The notes under the pieces: model-generated
Databases searched by the model: none
Told to the model about the DNA's origin: nothing
The model's input: only the letters and a program-made list of their open reading frames with translations
Source of the DNA: Cenococcum geophilum 1.58
Taxonomy: Eukaryota > Ascomycota > Dothideomycetes > Gloniales > Gloniaceae
DNA length: 64,000 nt
Reading direction: 5' to 3'
Assembly: GCA_001692895.1 (NCBI GenBank)
Contig: KV748242.1
Location: forward strand, 868,001-932,000
Shown here: positions 10,740 to 24,216 of the stretch, one piece after another
Layout: the number at the start of each line of letters is the position of its first letter
How positions within the stretch are numbered: position 1 is the stretch's first letter
Translations under genes and position numbers: made by a program

Positions 10740-13700
10740 AGCATTCTTTAAATTTTTTAGTAGCTCCTAGGTAGTCTCCTTATAGCCTATCTACTTTACT
10801 TTATACTATATTTTATTATTAACGTTCTTATAACTAACAATTTTTAAAACTTACTATTTATCTTCTTCTTATCCTCTATACGTGTCTACCTTATAAACTA
10901 GTGGCTTAATATTCTTATATACTAGCTCTAGTATTATAATATACTATATAGGGTAGATCTTTATTTTGGCTAGTAGGTTTAACTTAAATATAACTAGTGA
11001 AATTTTTTTTTAATTTTAAAAGGTCCTAGTTTAATATAATCTAGCTTCTTGCTTAGTTGTTAACTCTTAAAATTTTTATATAGTAGCTATACTTTATCTC
11101 CCTCCTTAAGATCTAGTACCTTAAATCTCTTAGCATCGTAATACCTTTTTATTCTTTACTGTACTACCTTTACTACTTCCGTAAGGTTTATATAAAGATT
11201 TATTAGTATCTCTATTCTTTACTTATTATGGTAATAATAATATCCTTAGCTTATATCCGTAATTCGCCTTAAATAGTAATATTCCTATTCCTTCTTAAGG
11301 TATTATATTATATGCGAACTATATAACTAGTAATAATAATACCTAATTATTCTATATATAATTAATATAGTGTTTTAGGTACTATTCTAGTGTCTAATTT
11401 AATCTTTCTATTTAACCGTCCGTCTGCGGATAATATTCGGTAGAAATTACTGCTTAAACTCCTTACTTTACTAAAAATACCTCCTAAAATGCTGCTATAA
11501 ATCTTAGGTCTCTATCTAATATAATTTTACTTAGTACTCTATATCTTATAAACACTTTCTTAATATAAATTCTAGCAATATCCTCCGCTAAGATTTCTTC
11601 TATATATGCTATAAAGTATCCCCACTTTATTAGCTTGTCTACTATTACTAAAATTATATTATAATCTTATTTAGTAATAAGATCTTTTAATTTTAGCAAC
11701 TTTATAATAAAGTCTTATAATATAACCTCCTATAGTCTTTTTAGTATTTTAATAGGTTATAGCTTTCTATATAGCTTATATCTTATTAGTTTATTTCTTT
11801 AGTAATCTAAATATTCCTTTATAACTTATCTTACTAGTCCCTAGATTTTATTAATAATATATTCTTCTTAGAGTCTTAATACTAAGCCTATAGCTCCATT
11901 ATATCCCTAAGTTAGTCCCTTATAAAATAACTTAATAAACTCCCTCGCAATTCTCCTAGGTACGTATATTATTTCTTAGTTTTTATACTACTTTAAGTTT
12001 AGATCCTCTACCTATATATCTTAAATCTTCTATAACTAGTTGCTCTTTAGTAATTTATAGGTCTAACTAATTTCTCTTATTACTGCGATTTTTGGATAGT
12101 TATATCTAATTAATCCGTTTATGTCTTTCTATAGTAAAGCCCCTAATAGCTTCTTATTGTTTTATAGTTTAGCTTTTCTACTTAGAGCGTCTGCTTATAT
12201 ATTATTTATACCCTTAGTATACTAAATCTTAAAATAGTATTCTATAAGCATTTCCGCCCATCTAACTTATCTTTAGTTAAGTTCTTTTATTATTAGGAAC
12301 CCTATTAGGTTTTTATAATCCGTTTTAACTATAAATAGTTTCTCTATATCTTATAAAATGCTCTTTATTTCTAAAGCACTATAACTATTCCTAATAACTT
12401 CTTATTATAGATGTTATAGTTTAGTTCTAGTAGTGTTATCTTCTAACTATAGTATGCCACTAGGTGCCATCTGTCTTTATATTTTTATAAAAAATACGCC
12501 CTTAGTACAAAGTCTAATACATCCGTTTTAACCACTATCTCTAGTTTTAATTAGTAGATTTTAAGGATTAGGTCTTAAGTAAATAACTCTTTAACCTCCT
12601 TAAATAGTTTCCTTTAATCTTCTCCCTATATCTAAAGTTCCTCTTTCTTAGTTAACCTTATAAACGGCTTAATATCCTTTAACTATTAAGCTATAAACCT
12701 TCTGCAGTAATTACAAAACCCTAAGAATAACCTTAACTGTGTAACGTTCTCTAGTTCTTACTAATTTACTATAGCCTTAATCTTCTTTAGATCTATACTA
12801 AGTTAGCCTAGTTTAATAATAAATCTAATAAAATTTGTCTTCCTAGTAAAGAACTTATATTTCTTAATTGCCACTAGCATCTATTCTTCTTATAGTCTTT
12901 TTAAGACCCATTTAACGTATTCTCCATATTCTTCCTCGCTTATTAAGTAGATAATATTATTATTAAGGTATATTATAACAAATTTATCTAAGTGTTTTCT
13001 TAGCACATTGTTAATACATTTCTAAAACGTTGCTAGAATATTTATAAGCCTAAACTGTATTACTAATAGTTTATATAGTTCTTTCTTTAACCTAAAGGCT
13101 GCCTTTTATTTATTGCCTTTCTTAATCCTAATCTAATAGTATACCTATCTTAGATCTATCTTCGTAAAGATTTATACGTTGCCAATTCTATCTTAGATTT
13201 TACTAATTAAGGGTAAAGGATACCTATCCTTCCTAGTAATGCTATTTAACTGTTTATAGTTAATATATAGTCTAAGTTTTCTATTTTTCTTTGGTACGAA
13301 TAGTACTGGATAACCTACTAATAACTATAATAGTCTAATATATCCCTTCCGTAAGTTCTCCTAGATAAACTCTTTTAGTGCTTTCCCTTCTTCTTTAGTA
13401 AGCTTATAAATTAAAAAGAACTTTAGGCTTGCTCCTAGTTCTAATTCTATTTTATAGTCCTATGCTATATACTCTAATAGCTTTTTACTTTTTAGCAACC
13501 ATAGTTTCTTGCCGTATTTATAGTATCTCTTTAGTACATAACTTAATCCTTTATTTGTTTCTTTATAGGTTGCTCCTACTTAATACTATACTATCTTAGC
13601 TTATTATTACGTCTTATATTATTAAGTATCTCTAATATTGATCTAACCTATAACCTAATTAATCTTTAGATTATATTCCTGTAACTAAGGTATTCTTAAA

Positions 13701-14100
13701 ACTGCTTTATTATTCCCTAATAATAATATATTAAAGGATATCTTAATCTGCCTCCCTTTAATAGTTATCTAAATAGGTCCTATTTCGAGATTAATAATAC
13801 CTCCTCTATAGGCTATCGGATCTCTTAAAATTATAACTAGTAGATATAAGTGCTCTTTTTATTTATACGGTAGCCCTATTCTTTTAACTATTACTAATAA
13901 GATATAGTTTTTTTATTACTCCACTATTTATTAGCGCTTTAAACTATTAATCTTACTATTTAACTTATAAATTTAGGTGTCGTCCTTAAATTCCTTTAAG
14001 GGTTTAAGGCTCTACTACTAGCTCCCTTTAGTTCTATAGGCCTCTACTTTTCCTAACTATTGGCTGTTAAATCCTTATATACTTAACTTATTCTTTAACC
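10740..14100 (-). pseudogene. Gyp3a pol (PR-RT-RNase H-IN-chromodomain)
   Basis: Read right to left: protease about 13,620-13,990; RT about 12,690-13,440 ([23 protein letters not shown]; active site YLNNNIIYL, so the catalytic Asp pair is gone; LGFCNYCRRFI); RNase H about 12,180-12,640 (KTDVLDFVLRAYF); integrase about 11,050-12,060 (LDRDLRFIAAFQEVF, YYPQTDGQIERLN); chromodomain about 10,740-10,860. Dense TAG/TAA but long collinear stretches. Same domain content as Gyp3b and Gyp3c. Confidence 0.9.
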
Positions 14101-16254
14101 AATACCTTATTCGCTTTTTATCCTTAANATACTATAGACATATATTCTTTAGGCATTCCCACCACTATCATCCGTCTAAGTATTCTTCCATAAGGAATCT
14201 TTTTAGTTAAAGTATTAAGTCCTCTAACTCCTAAACTTCTACTAGATGCCAGCTATATATATACTTAGCATTCCTATACTATCTATATATATACTTAGCA
14301 TTCCTATACTATCGCTTATTTAGCGCCCAATATATCCTTATAGGGTATTTCCGATTTTTCTTTTTTAGATTTTTATACATCTTGTATATATTATCTATAT
14401 ATACAATCTATAATAGTATATAGTGTACTAGGTGCTTTAGGTTAACTCTAGGCTTATCCTTATCCTTAAGTTTAAACCTTTATCGCGTTAATCTAAACGT
14501 TATAGCTTTATTCGCAGGTACTAAGATACGTCTTTTACTTCTCTAGTCCTCTAACCGCTCCTTTAGATTCTTTAACGTTATAATTAAGGCTCCCTTAATA
14601 TAATTTATTACTTTTTCTATAATTAGGTGATTTTAGATAACTTTCTCGTCTAACTATATATAGAAATCTTCCCACTTATTATTGTGCCTTTGTCTATACT
14701 ACCTTTAGTATAGTTACTAGAGTATATACGGTCTATCCATAAGGAAGTATCTTCTTATTACTATGTTATAACAACCCTTTATATACCGTTTTTTAAATCT
14801 AGTTAGGATTCCTAGATCCTCTTTGTTTTCCAATTTAGTAAGCCACTTAGCTCTTAGCGTGCCTACTTTTAGCCTATTAGTAATTCTTTATACTAGTGCT
14901 CTGTCTCGTATATAACTTAATATACTAGATCTTATGTCTAGTTTCTTTTCTTACTATATAAGAATTCTTGCTCTAAATTCTTCTATAGTTTCTTAGTGCC
15001 TACGTCTTATAGTTAGATCCTTAAAGTCTTCTTACTTCTTAATCACAGTATTATTTTTTTAATCTTTAGGCTGAACGCTATATTCCCCTAGTAGGTCTTC
15101 TAGGTCTATATATCTATCTCCTAGTCTAACTACTATTTATACTGCAGATTCTCTAATCTATAGCGAAGCCTCTTACTTCTTTTTTATAGGTGTTTTTATT
15201 CGTACTCCAAATTCCTAGTCCCTTAGATTCTTTAATCCTAAGCTCGCTTCTTTCTTAAGCTATACTCTAGCCTTAGTCTAACTAGGCTTTACTAGTGTTC
15301 TTATCTCGTTTTAAAAATCTTAAATCTTACTTATCTTGCTTTAAGAATCTTATGCCTTTAGGAAACTTCATCCTAAGCTCATTTATATATTACTAAACTA
15401 AGCTATTACTCTGCTCTATCGGTTATCGTCTATTATAGGTCCTTAAGCATACCTTATTTCGTCTTAAAAATCTTAGTCGTCTCTTATCTCGTCTTAAGAA
15501 TCTTAAGCCTTTAGCCTTTTATCTTTATTAAGTAGTAAACTAGCACTAGCAGTTGTCTGCTTACTTAATTACTTATAAATATTACTCCTTCTATCTTATA
15601 AAGCAATAGATGCCGTATCTAACGGTATTATAATACCCGTTACTAAACCTTGCTCTATAGCGGTCTTAGTCTCTACTTCTATTACGTTATTAAGATTTAA
15701 ATACTCCTAGTTAGTTCCCTTTTTTCCCTTATCGCTATTAATTAATAAGTACTTTAACTCTATTATTATTATTACTAATCTTTATCCATATATTATTATA
15801 ATATCTTAATCTAGCTTATAGAGTTAATCTTATTCTTTATCTAACTCTATAGTTCCTTTAAGTCCTCTTAACTCTGGCTCCTATAGCCAATAGCTTACAC
15901 TATACTTAGCATCTTTATAAATTTAGCATGCGTTATTATAACAAAACGCAAAACTTTAAATTAAACATTCTTTTATTCCTTATAGTATACTATTATCCCT
16001 TTATACGTATATGTTATATACTGTTAGTCTAGTTCCCTTTACTATATAGTAACTTTAACTATTTCTACAGCCTCTAATATAATAACCCTATTTTCTACAA
16101 TTTATATAAGCTCCGTCTTTAAACTATTATTTCTACTATAGAGTCTACTTAAACGTCTTCTACTTTTAAGATCCTTAGTTTAGCCTATACTTCTTAGTCC
16201 TTTAGTTACTTAACCCTTAACTTCTAGGTTTTTATAGTTATTTTCCCTATCTCT
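14100..16254 (-). pseudogene. Gyp3a gag 3' part with zinc knuckle and long linker domain
   Basis: The CCHC knuckle lies at about 16,064-16,110 (INCRKxGYYIRGC; first Cys and His both Tyr). Between it and the protease are about 1.9 kb that keep a recognisable frame in all Gyp3 copies, for instance NRLKVGTLRAKW near 14,860. I do not recognise this domain; it is not part of the minimal gypsy gag-pol. The right end is the Gyp3b TSD TCTCT (16250-16254). Confidence 0.7.
14251..14310. repeat. 30-bp tandem duplication inside Gyp3a
   Basis: Two nearly identical 30-bp units (14251-14280, 14281-14310), each containing ACTTAGCATTCCTATACT. The Gyp3b counterpart near 20,985 has a single unit, so the duplication is private to this copy. 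Confidence 0.85.
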
Positions 16255-16680
16255 TGTAACGGAACCTTGTAGCAAGGACTACGATGGGCTTATTAATGGG
16301 CTAGGTGTGTAGGAAATGCAAAGACAGTAGTCAACAACGTAATAATAACTGGTGGAGTGGTTGCCTAACAGATTAACTCTAATTATATTCTAAGAATCAC
16401 TATAAGGAAGGAACTATCTTAGGTAGGAACTAAGGGTCCTTAAATACACAACCGTACTCCTATAAAATCCTTCTTGTACGTAATATACGTCTTATATATA
16501 AGGTATATAAGTTCCTCTTATTTCTCTTATTTAATATATAGCATATTATATAACCTTGGTTACCATTCCTTATTATATAGTTCTACCGGTTCCATCCTAG
16601 ACTATGCCTAAATTAACTAACTAGCTTCTTCCAACTCCTCTCCTAGTAGTCATAATATCGTACTTAAAGCGTCCGTAATA
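16255..16680 (-). repeat. Gyp3b 3' LTR (426 bp)
   Basis: TGTAACGGAACC...GTCCGTAATA. Pairs with 23786-24211. Confidence 0.9.
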
Positions 16681-16704
16681 CCATCTCCCTCCTCTTTATC
16701 TTCG

Positions 16705-17480
16705 TCCTTAAAGATTCGAAATATCTTTAAGTCGTTTACTAGAGGTGTAATATCCGTCTAATTAACTTGGTTAATATTATTACTTATTATACCTAAAGCA
16801 ATTTCTTCTTTATACGCCCAACGTCGTGCCCGCACTATTACTGCAATATTATCTCTTAGTAAGATTATACCGTCTCCGTGTTCTCGTTATGCGAAAGAGG
16901 GGTTAATCTGTATTACGTTAGCGAGTCCTTTTTCGCGGCAACCGTCCTCTTACTTGGAGTGCACTAAAGCGAATATTTATTCGTTCTGTGATGTTTGCTC
17001 TACCTCTAATACTAAATATACGCGACCTATTACTCTTAATAGTCGTCTAGTTCCCTAATTGATTTATCTTAGGGTTTTATATTTAATCTACTGCTACGCA
17101 GCTAGATAATAAACTGTCTTAAGCCCTTGCTAAGTTGGAACGTTCTTGTAATGCGGAATAGAAGGCTCTAGATACTCGCATCGCGGCGTCTACTTAATTA
17201 CTTCGCCTTAAGAAGGTTTATAAGAAGGTTTATTTTAAGGAGTAGAAGCTTATAGAATAAGGTCTTTAGGAACTGGGTAATGAGAGAACCGATTCTCCTC
17301 CTATAATAAAGGAAACAACTCTAAGTAGTTCGGCAGTCGCTCTTTTTGGGTCCCCCTTAGGTAACTTATTCTTTAATACTCCTTCCTTATTAATATTGCC
17401 TAACCTATTTTCTTTTAATACTCCTATACCTTTCCTATAGCGTTCTTTAAATTTTCTAGTGGCTCCTAGGTAGTCTTAGT
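16705..17480 (+). pseudogene. Convergent ORF of Gyp3b, best-preserved copy
   Basis: Opposite strand to gag-pol, adjacent to the 3' LTR. The frame reads SLKIRNIFKSFTRGVISV, then AQRRARTITAILSLS (about 16,830), PCSRYAKEGLICITLASP, QPSSYLECTKANIYSFCDVC (about 16,950-17,000) and TKYTRPITLNS. After a frame change it continues as LDNKLSxALAKLERSCNAE, RLKKVYKKVYFKE, and a tail TDSPPIIKETTLSSSA (to about 17,330). Visible cysteines: C, C, C, and C-x2-C, in a pattern that could bind zinc. The second part is Lys/Arg/Glu-rich and helical. It converges on pol. Product unknown; it could regulate the element or be a captured gene. Confidence 0.55.
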
Positions 17481-20400
17481 ATAGCCTATCCACTTAACCT
17501 TATACTATATTTTATTGTTAATGTCCTTATAACTAACAATCCTTAAAACTTGCCATTTGTCTTCTTCCTATCCTCTATACGTGTCTGCCTTATAAACCGG
17601 TGGCTTAATATTCCTATATACTAGCTCTAGTATCGCAATATACTATATAGGGTAGATTTTTATTTTAGCTGGTAGGTTTAACTTAAACGTAACCGGTGAA
17701 ATCCTCTATATAATTTTGAAAGGTCCTAGTCTAACATAGTCTAATTTCTTACTTAGTCGTTAACTTTTAAAATTTTTATATAGTAGCCATACTTTATCCC
17801 CCTCCTTAAGATCTGGTCCCTTAGATCTCCTAGCATTATAGTATTTCTTTATTCTTTGCTGTACTACCTTAGCTGTTTCTGTAAGGTTCGCATAAAGATT
17901 TATTAAAGTCTCTATTCTTTACTTAGCTCTACTACTTATTTTCTTTATTTAACGTAGCAATAATAATGTTCTTAGTTTATATCCGTAATTCGCCTTAAAT
18001 AGTAATATACCCATTTCTTCTTATAGTGTTGCATTATATGTAAACTATATAACTGGTAATAGCAATACCCAATTATTCTGTGTGTAATTAACGTAATGCC
18101 TTAAATACTATTCTAGTGTCTAGTTTAATCTTTCCGTTTAGCTATTTGTCTGCGGATAATATACGGTAGAAGTTGCTGCTTAAACTCCTTATTCCGCTAA
18201 GAATACCTCCTAAAATGCTACTATAAATCTTAGATCTCTATCCAATATAATTTTACTTAGTGCTCTATGTCTTATAAACACTTCCTTAACATAGATTTTA
18301 GCGACATCTTCTGCTAAGATTTCCTCCGTATATACTATAAAGTATCCCTACTTTATAAGCTTATCTACTATTACTAAGATTATGTTATAATCTTGTCCGG
18401 TAATAGGATCTCTTAACTTTAGTAACTTAATAATAAAGTCCCATAATATAACCTCCTATAGTCTCTTTGCTATTTTAATAGGTTATAGCCCTCTATACGG
18501 CTTATACCTTATTAGTTTATTTCTTTAGCAATCTAAACACTCCTTAGTAACCTTCCTAACTATCCTCTAGATTCCGTTAATAATATACTCCTTCTAGAGT
18601 CTTAACACTAAGCCTATAGCTCCGTTGTGTCCTTAAGTTAGTCCCTTATAGAAGTCCTCCACGAACTATTCTGCTATGCTTCTTAGGATATACTTTACTT
18701 CTTAGTTTTTATATATATCTAACTGTAGATCTTCTAGCTATGCCTCTAGAATTCTTTATGCCTAAAAGCTTTCTAGTATCTCGTAAACTTTTTCTAACTT
18801 ACTTTCTTAAGTTACTGTGATCTTTAGATAATTATACCTAATTAATCCATCTATATCTTTTTGCAGTAAAGCCCCTAATAGCTTATCGTTATTTTATAGT
18901 TTAGTCTTTCTACTTAGAGTATCCGCTCGCGTATTCTCTGTACCCTTAGTATACTAAATCTTAAAATGGTATTCTATAAGCATCTCTGCCCATCTAACCT
19001 ACCTTTAATTAAGTTCCTTTGTTGTTAGGAATCCTATTAGGTTCTTATAATCCATCTTAACTATAAATAGTTTCTCTATGCCTTATAAGAATGCTCTCTA
19101 TTTCTTTAGTGCTATAACTATACCTAATAACTCCTTATTATAGATATTATAGTTTAACTCTAGTAGTATTATCTTCCGACTATAATATGCCACTAGATGC
19201 CATCTATTTAGATGCCTTTATATAAAATATACTCCTAGTATAAAGTCTAATGCATCTATTTCTATAACTGTCTCTAGTCCTAGTTAATAGATCTTAAGAA
19301 CTAGCTCCTAAGTAAACAACTCTTTAATCTTCTTAAAGAGTTTCTACTATTCCTCTCCCTATGCCTATAGTTTTTCTTTCTTTATTAATTATATAAGTGG
19401 CTTAATATCTTTTAACCACTGCGCTATAAACCTCTGGCAGTAATTATAAAACCCTAGAAATAATCTTAATTGCGTAACGTTTTCTAGTTCTTACTAATTT
19501 ACTATAGCCTTAATCTTCTTTAGATCTATACTAAGTTAGCCTAGTTTAATAATAAATCCGACGAAATCAGTCTTCCTTATAAAGAACTTGCATTTCTTAA
19601 TTGCTACTAGCATCCATTCCTCTTATAGTCTCTTTAAGACCCATTTAACGTATTCCCCGTGTTCTTCCTTAGTTATTAAGTAGATAATAATATTGTTGAG
19701 GTATACTATAATAAATTCATCTAAGTATTCTCTTAATATATTATTAATATGCTTCTAGAACGTTACTAGTGCGTTTATAAGCCTAAATTGCATAACTAAT
19801 AGTTTATATAGTCCTTCCTTTAACCTAAAGGCTGCCTTTTATTTATCGCCTTCCTTAATTCTAATCTAATAGTACGCCTATCTTAGATCTATCTTTGTAA
19901 AAATTTACGTATTACCTATTCTATCTTAGATTTCGCTAATTAAGGGTAAAGGATACCTATCCTTTCTAGTAATACTGTTTAACTGCCTGTAGTTAATACA
20001 TAGCCTTAGTTTACCATTTTTTTTTTGGTATAAATAGTACTAGATAACCCGCTAATAACTATAATAGTCTAATGTATCCCTTTTATAAGTTTTCTTAGAC
20101 AAACTCTTTTAATACTCTACCTTCCTTTTTAGTAAGCTTATAGATTAGAAAAAACCTTAAACTTATTTCTAGTTCTAATTCTATTTTATAGTCCTATACT
20201 ACATACTTTAATAGCTTTTCACTTTTAGGTAACTATAGTTTCTTACCATACTTATAGTATCTCTTTAGTACATAGCTTAGCCCTTTTTCCGTTTCTTCGT
20301 AGGTCGCTCCTACTTAGTACTATACTAACTTAGCTTATTATCGCATCTTACGGCGTTAAGTATCCCTAATATCGACTTAACCGGTAATCCAATCAATCCT

Positions 20401-20800
20401 TAGATTATATTCCTATAACTAAGGCATTCCCAATACTGCCTTATTATTCCCCAATAATAATATGTCGAAAGATATCTCAATTTATCTCCCTTTAATGGTT
20501 AGCTAAATAGGTCCTATTTTAAGATTAATAATGCCTCCTCTATAGGCTATCGGATCTCCTAAAATTGTTACTAATAGGTAAGGACGTTCCTTCTATCTAT
20601 ATAGTAACCCCATTCTTTTAACTACTATTAGCGAGATATAGTTTCTTATTACTCCACTATCTATCAGCGCCTTAAACTGTTAATCTTACTATTTAACTTA
20701 TAAATTTAGGTATTGTCCTTAAATTCCTTTAAGGGTTTAAGGCTTTACTACTAGCTCCCTCTAGTCCTATAGGCCTCTACTTTTCCCAACTATTAGCTAC
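17480..20800 (-). pseudogene. Gyp3b pol (PR-RT-RNase H-IN-chromodomain)
   Basis: Right to left: protease about 20,330-20,730; RT about 19,400-20,170; RNase H about 18,880-19,360; integrase about 17,760-18,780; chromodomain about 17,470-17,510 onward. Each aligns by eye with the Gyp3a and Gyp3c counterparts. It is broken by TAA/TAG; three ambiguous bases at 20922-20924 fall just upstream in the linker. Confidence 0.88.
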
Positions 20801-23669
20801 TAGATCCTATTTATACTTAGTCTAACTTAGGCTAATACTTAGTTTGTTTTTTATCTTTAATATACCATAGATAGGTATTCTCTAGACATTCCTACCATTA
20901 TTATCCATCTAGGCATTCTTCNNNAAGGAATCTTCCTGGTTAAAGTATTAAGTCCCCTTATTCTTAAACTTCTACTAGGTGCTAACTATATATATACTTA
21001 ACGTTTTAATACTTTACCTTGTCCGTTATCTAATATATCCTTATTAGATACTTTCGATTTTTATCTTTTAGTGCTCTATATATATTACACGCATTATCTA
21101 TGTATACTATCTATAATAATATATAATATGCTTAATGTCTTAGGTTAACTCTTAGCTTATCTTTATCCTTAAGTTTAAACCTTTTTTATGTTAATCTAAG
21201 CGTTATAACTTTATTTATAGGTACTAAGATACGCCTCTCGCTTCTCTAGTCCTCTAATTACTCCTCTAGATCCTTTAATATTATAATTAAGGCTCCCTTA
21301 ATATAAGTTATAGCCTTTTCTATAATCAGGTGGTCTTAAACAACTTTTTCGTCTAACTATATATAGAAATCTTCCCACTTATCATTATATCGTTGCCTAT
21401 ACCACTTTTAGTACAGCTACTTAAGTGTATACGGCTCATCTGTAAGGAAATATCTCTTCATTACTACGTTATAATAGCCTTTAGTATGTCGTTCTTTAAA
21501 CCTAGTAGGAATCCCTAAATCCTCTTTTTATTCTAGTTCGGTAAGCTACTTAGCTCTTAGTATACCTATTCTAGGCCTATTGGTAATTCTTTATACTAGC
21601 GCTCTGTCCCTTATACGTCCTAATATACTAGATCTCTTATCTAGTTTCTGTTCTTACTATAAGGTAATTCTTGCTCTAAATTCCTCTATAGTTTCTTTTA
21701 TATCGCGTCTTACGAGTAAATCCTTAAAGTCTCTTTACTTCTTAATCTTGGTATTAACTCTTCAATCTTTAGGTTAAACACTATATTCCCCTAGTAAGTC
21801 TTCTAGGTCTATATATTTATCTCCCAGCCTAATCGCTATTTACGCTATAGATTCTCTAATCTATAGAGAAGCTCCTTGCTTCTTATTTATAGGTATCCTA
21901 ATTCGCGCTCTAAATTCTTAGTCCCTTAGATTCTTTAATCCTAAGCTTACTTTTGTCTTAAGTCTAGCTCCAGCCTTAGTCCAACTAGGCTTACTTAGTG
22001 TTCTTATCTCGTCTTAAGAGTCTTAAATCTTACTTATCTCGTCTTAAGAATCTTATACCATTAGGAATTCTTATCCTAAGCTTATTTGTATATCTTTAAA
22101 CTAAGCTACTGCCCTGCTTTATTAGTTTTCGTCTATTATAGGTCTTTAGGTATACCTCATCTCGTCTTAAAAATCTTAGTCATCTCTTATCTTATCTTAA
22201 GAATCTTAAGCCTTTAGCCTTTTGCCTTTATTAAGTGCCAAAGTAGTTTACTATCCTACTTCTCTTACGTCTTGTAAAGCAATAGACATCGTGTCTAGTA
22301 GGGTCTTAATCCCTACTAATGTTCCCTATTCTATAGTGGAATTATCCTCTACCTCTAGTATAACATCTCCAAGGTCTACATACTTCTAGTAAGCTACCTT
22401 CGTTACCTTATCGTTATGAAATGTTTCGCCTACGTTGAATTCATTATCCTTAATATCCGATCTACGAACTGGTTCATTAGTTCCTCTATATCCTATAGAT
22501 ACTAGCTCCTATAGCTAATAGCTTACGCCATACTTAGCGTCTTTATAAATTTAGCATGCGTTGTTATAACAAAACGCAAAACTTCTAATTAAACACTCTT
22601 TTATTCCTCGCAGTACACTATTATCCCTCTATATATATATATCTTCTACTATTAGTCTTATTCCCTTTATTACATAGTAACTCTAACCATCTTTATAATC
22701 CCTTGCAAAGTAACCCTGTTTTCCGCAATTTATATAAGCTCTATCTCTAAACTATTAACTTTGCTATAGAGTCCGCCTAAATGTCTTCTGCTGCTAAGAT
22801 CCCTAATTTAGCCTCTGCTCCTTAGTCCTATAATTACTAGATCCTTAACCTCTAGGTTTCTATAGTTTCTTACTCCATCTCTTATAGGCTTCTTTAGTAC
22901 CACTTAGGTCCATTAGCTCTGCGCCATACTATAGTTTCTAACTTAGCTTTAGTTATTGCATACTCTACGTCTTATATAACTATAGAACTCTATCCTAACC
23001 TCTCTTAGTCTATTCCCTTTAGTAGATCCTATTATTAATCTTTATCGCTTAATCTATTAGTTCCCTTAGGGTGTCCGCATCTTCCATTAGAATAATTACG
23101 TCCTAGACTTTAGCCTTAAGTCCCTACTTATACTATGCCATAAGCGCCCTATTATTCCACTCAACTTATATTACCAATATTTGAAACTACGTTATATACT
23201 TAATTGCTAAGGTCCGCTATATAATATCTTAGAGTTTTCTTTCCGTTGTAGTTACTACCTCTGGGTCTCTAAACATTTATATAAGTCGTTCTATAAATCC
23301 ATTCTAGCTTAAAAACATAAACCGTACTTCTTGGTTCGTAGTTATCATTCCGTTTACTTATATCTCTATAAAATAAGGCTTAAACCATTTAAGTGCTCTT
23401 CCTATTAAAAATAACCCTGCATACGCTATTTAATCCATAGGTATCGCCAGCTTTACTCCCTCTTGCGCAACTTTAAAATACATTTATATAAGGAATTCTT
23501 TAAGCTTTAATCTCTCTCCTAAGAATCTTTTAATCAATAGTAACTTAACCTTTGCTACGCCTATCCCGTTAATCCTTTATTTAAGTATCGCATTATTCTC
23601 TATTAACTAGTTAACTATTTCTTATAATTATCCTACCATTACAGGTTATTGCGAGTCAGTGTCCGCCAT
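20800..23669 (-). pseudogene. Gyp3b gag with intact start codon, zinc knuckle and linker domain
   Basis: The start ATG at 23669 is still intact (MADTDS), while in Gyp3a (25003) and Gyp3c (44501) the same codon is ATA. Gag capsid stretch: LIGRALKWFKPYFIEI (about 23,400), AIKYIT and ALMAxYKxGLKAKV (about 23,120), then LMEDADTLRELIDQAIKINN. The CCHC knuckle at 22,686-22,740 reads INCGKQGYFARDY. The roughly 1.9-kb unrecognised linker follows to about 20,800. Stops are mostly TAG/TAA. Confidence 0.85.
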
Positions 23670-23785
23670 ACTAGTGTCACCCCCTAACCTTAACGTAGTT
23701 GCCGCCGTCAATGGCGTTATAGTGGCTGCTTTTAGTAGCATATTATTCGACTTCTATATTTAATACCGTAACTAGGTAGTAATTA

Positions 23786-24211
23786 TATAACGGAACCTTG
23801 TAGCAAGGACTACAATAGGCTCGTTAATGGGCTAGATATATAGGAAATGCAAAGATAGTAGTCAACAACGTAATAACAACTAGTGGAGTGGTTGCCTAAC
23901 AGATTAACTCCAATTGTATTCTAAGAATCACTATAAGAAAGGAACTATCTTAGGTAGGGACTAAGGGTCCTTAAATACACAACCGTACTCCTATAAAATC
24001 CTTCTTATACGTGATGTACGTCTTATACGTAAGGTACGTAAGTTCCTCTCGTTCCTCTCGTTTAATACGTAGCATATTATATAACCTCGGTTACTATTCC
24101 TCGTCACATAGTTCTACCGGTTCTATCCTAAACCGTGCCTAAATCAACTAACTAGCTTCTTCCGACTCCTCTCCTAGTAGTCGTAACATCGTACTTAAAG
24201 CGTCCGTAACA
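23786..24211 (-). repeat. Gyp3b 5' LTR (426 bp)
   Basis: TATAACGGAACC (TG mutated to TA) to GTCCGTAACA; TSD TCTCT follows at 24212-24216. Confidence 0.9.
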
Positions 24212-24216
24212 TCTCT

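Larger units (their letters stand above)
16255..24211 (-). mobile_element. Gyp3b: Ty3/gypsy element nested in Gyp3a gag
   Basis: LTRs of 426 bp at 16255-16680 and 23786-24211 share a subtype (AGGAAATGCAAAGA) that Gyp3a lacks. TSD TCTCT is at 16250-16254 and 24212-24216. Removing Gyp3b restores Gyp3a gag collinear with Gyp3b's own gag near 22,880. Minus strand, complete domain set, inactivated mainly by TAG/TAA. Confidence 0.92.
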
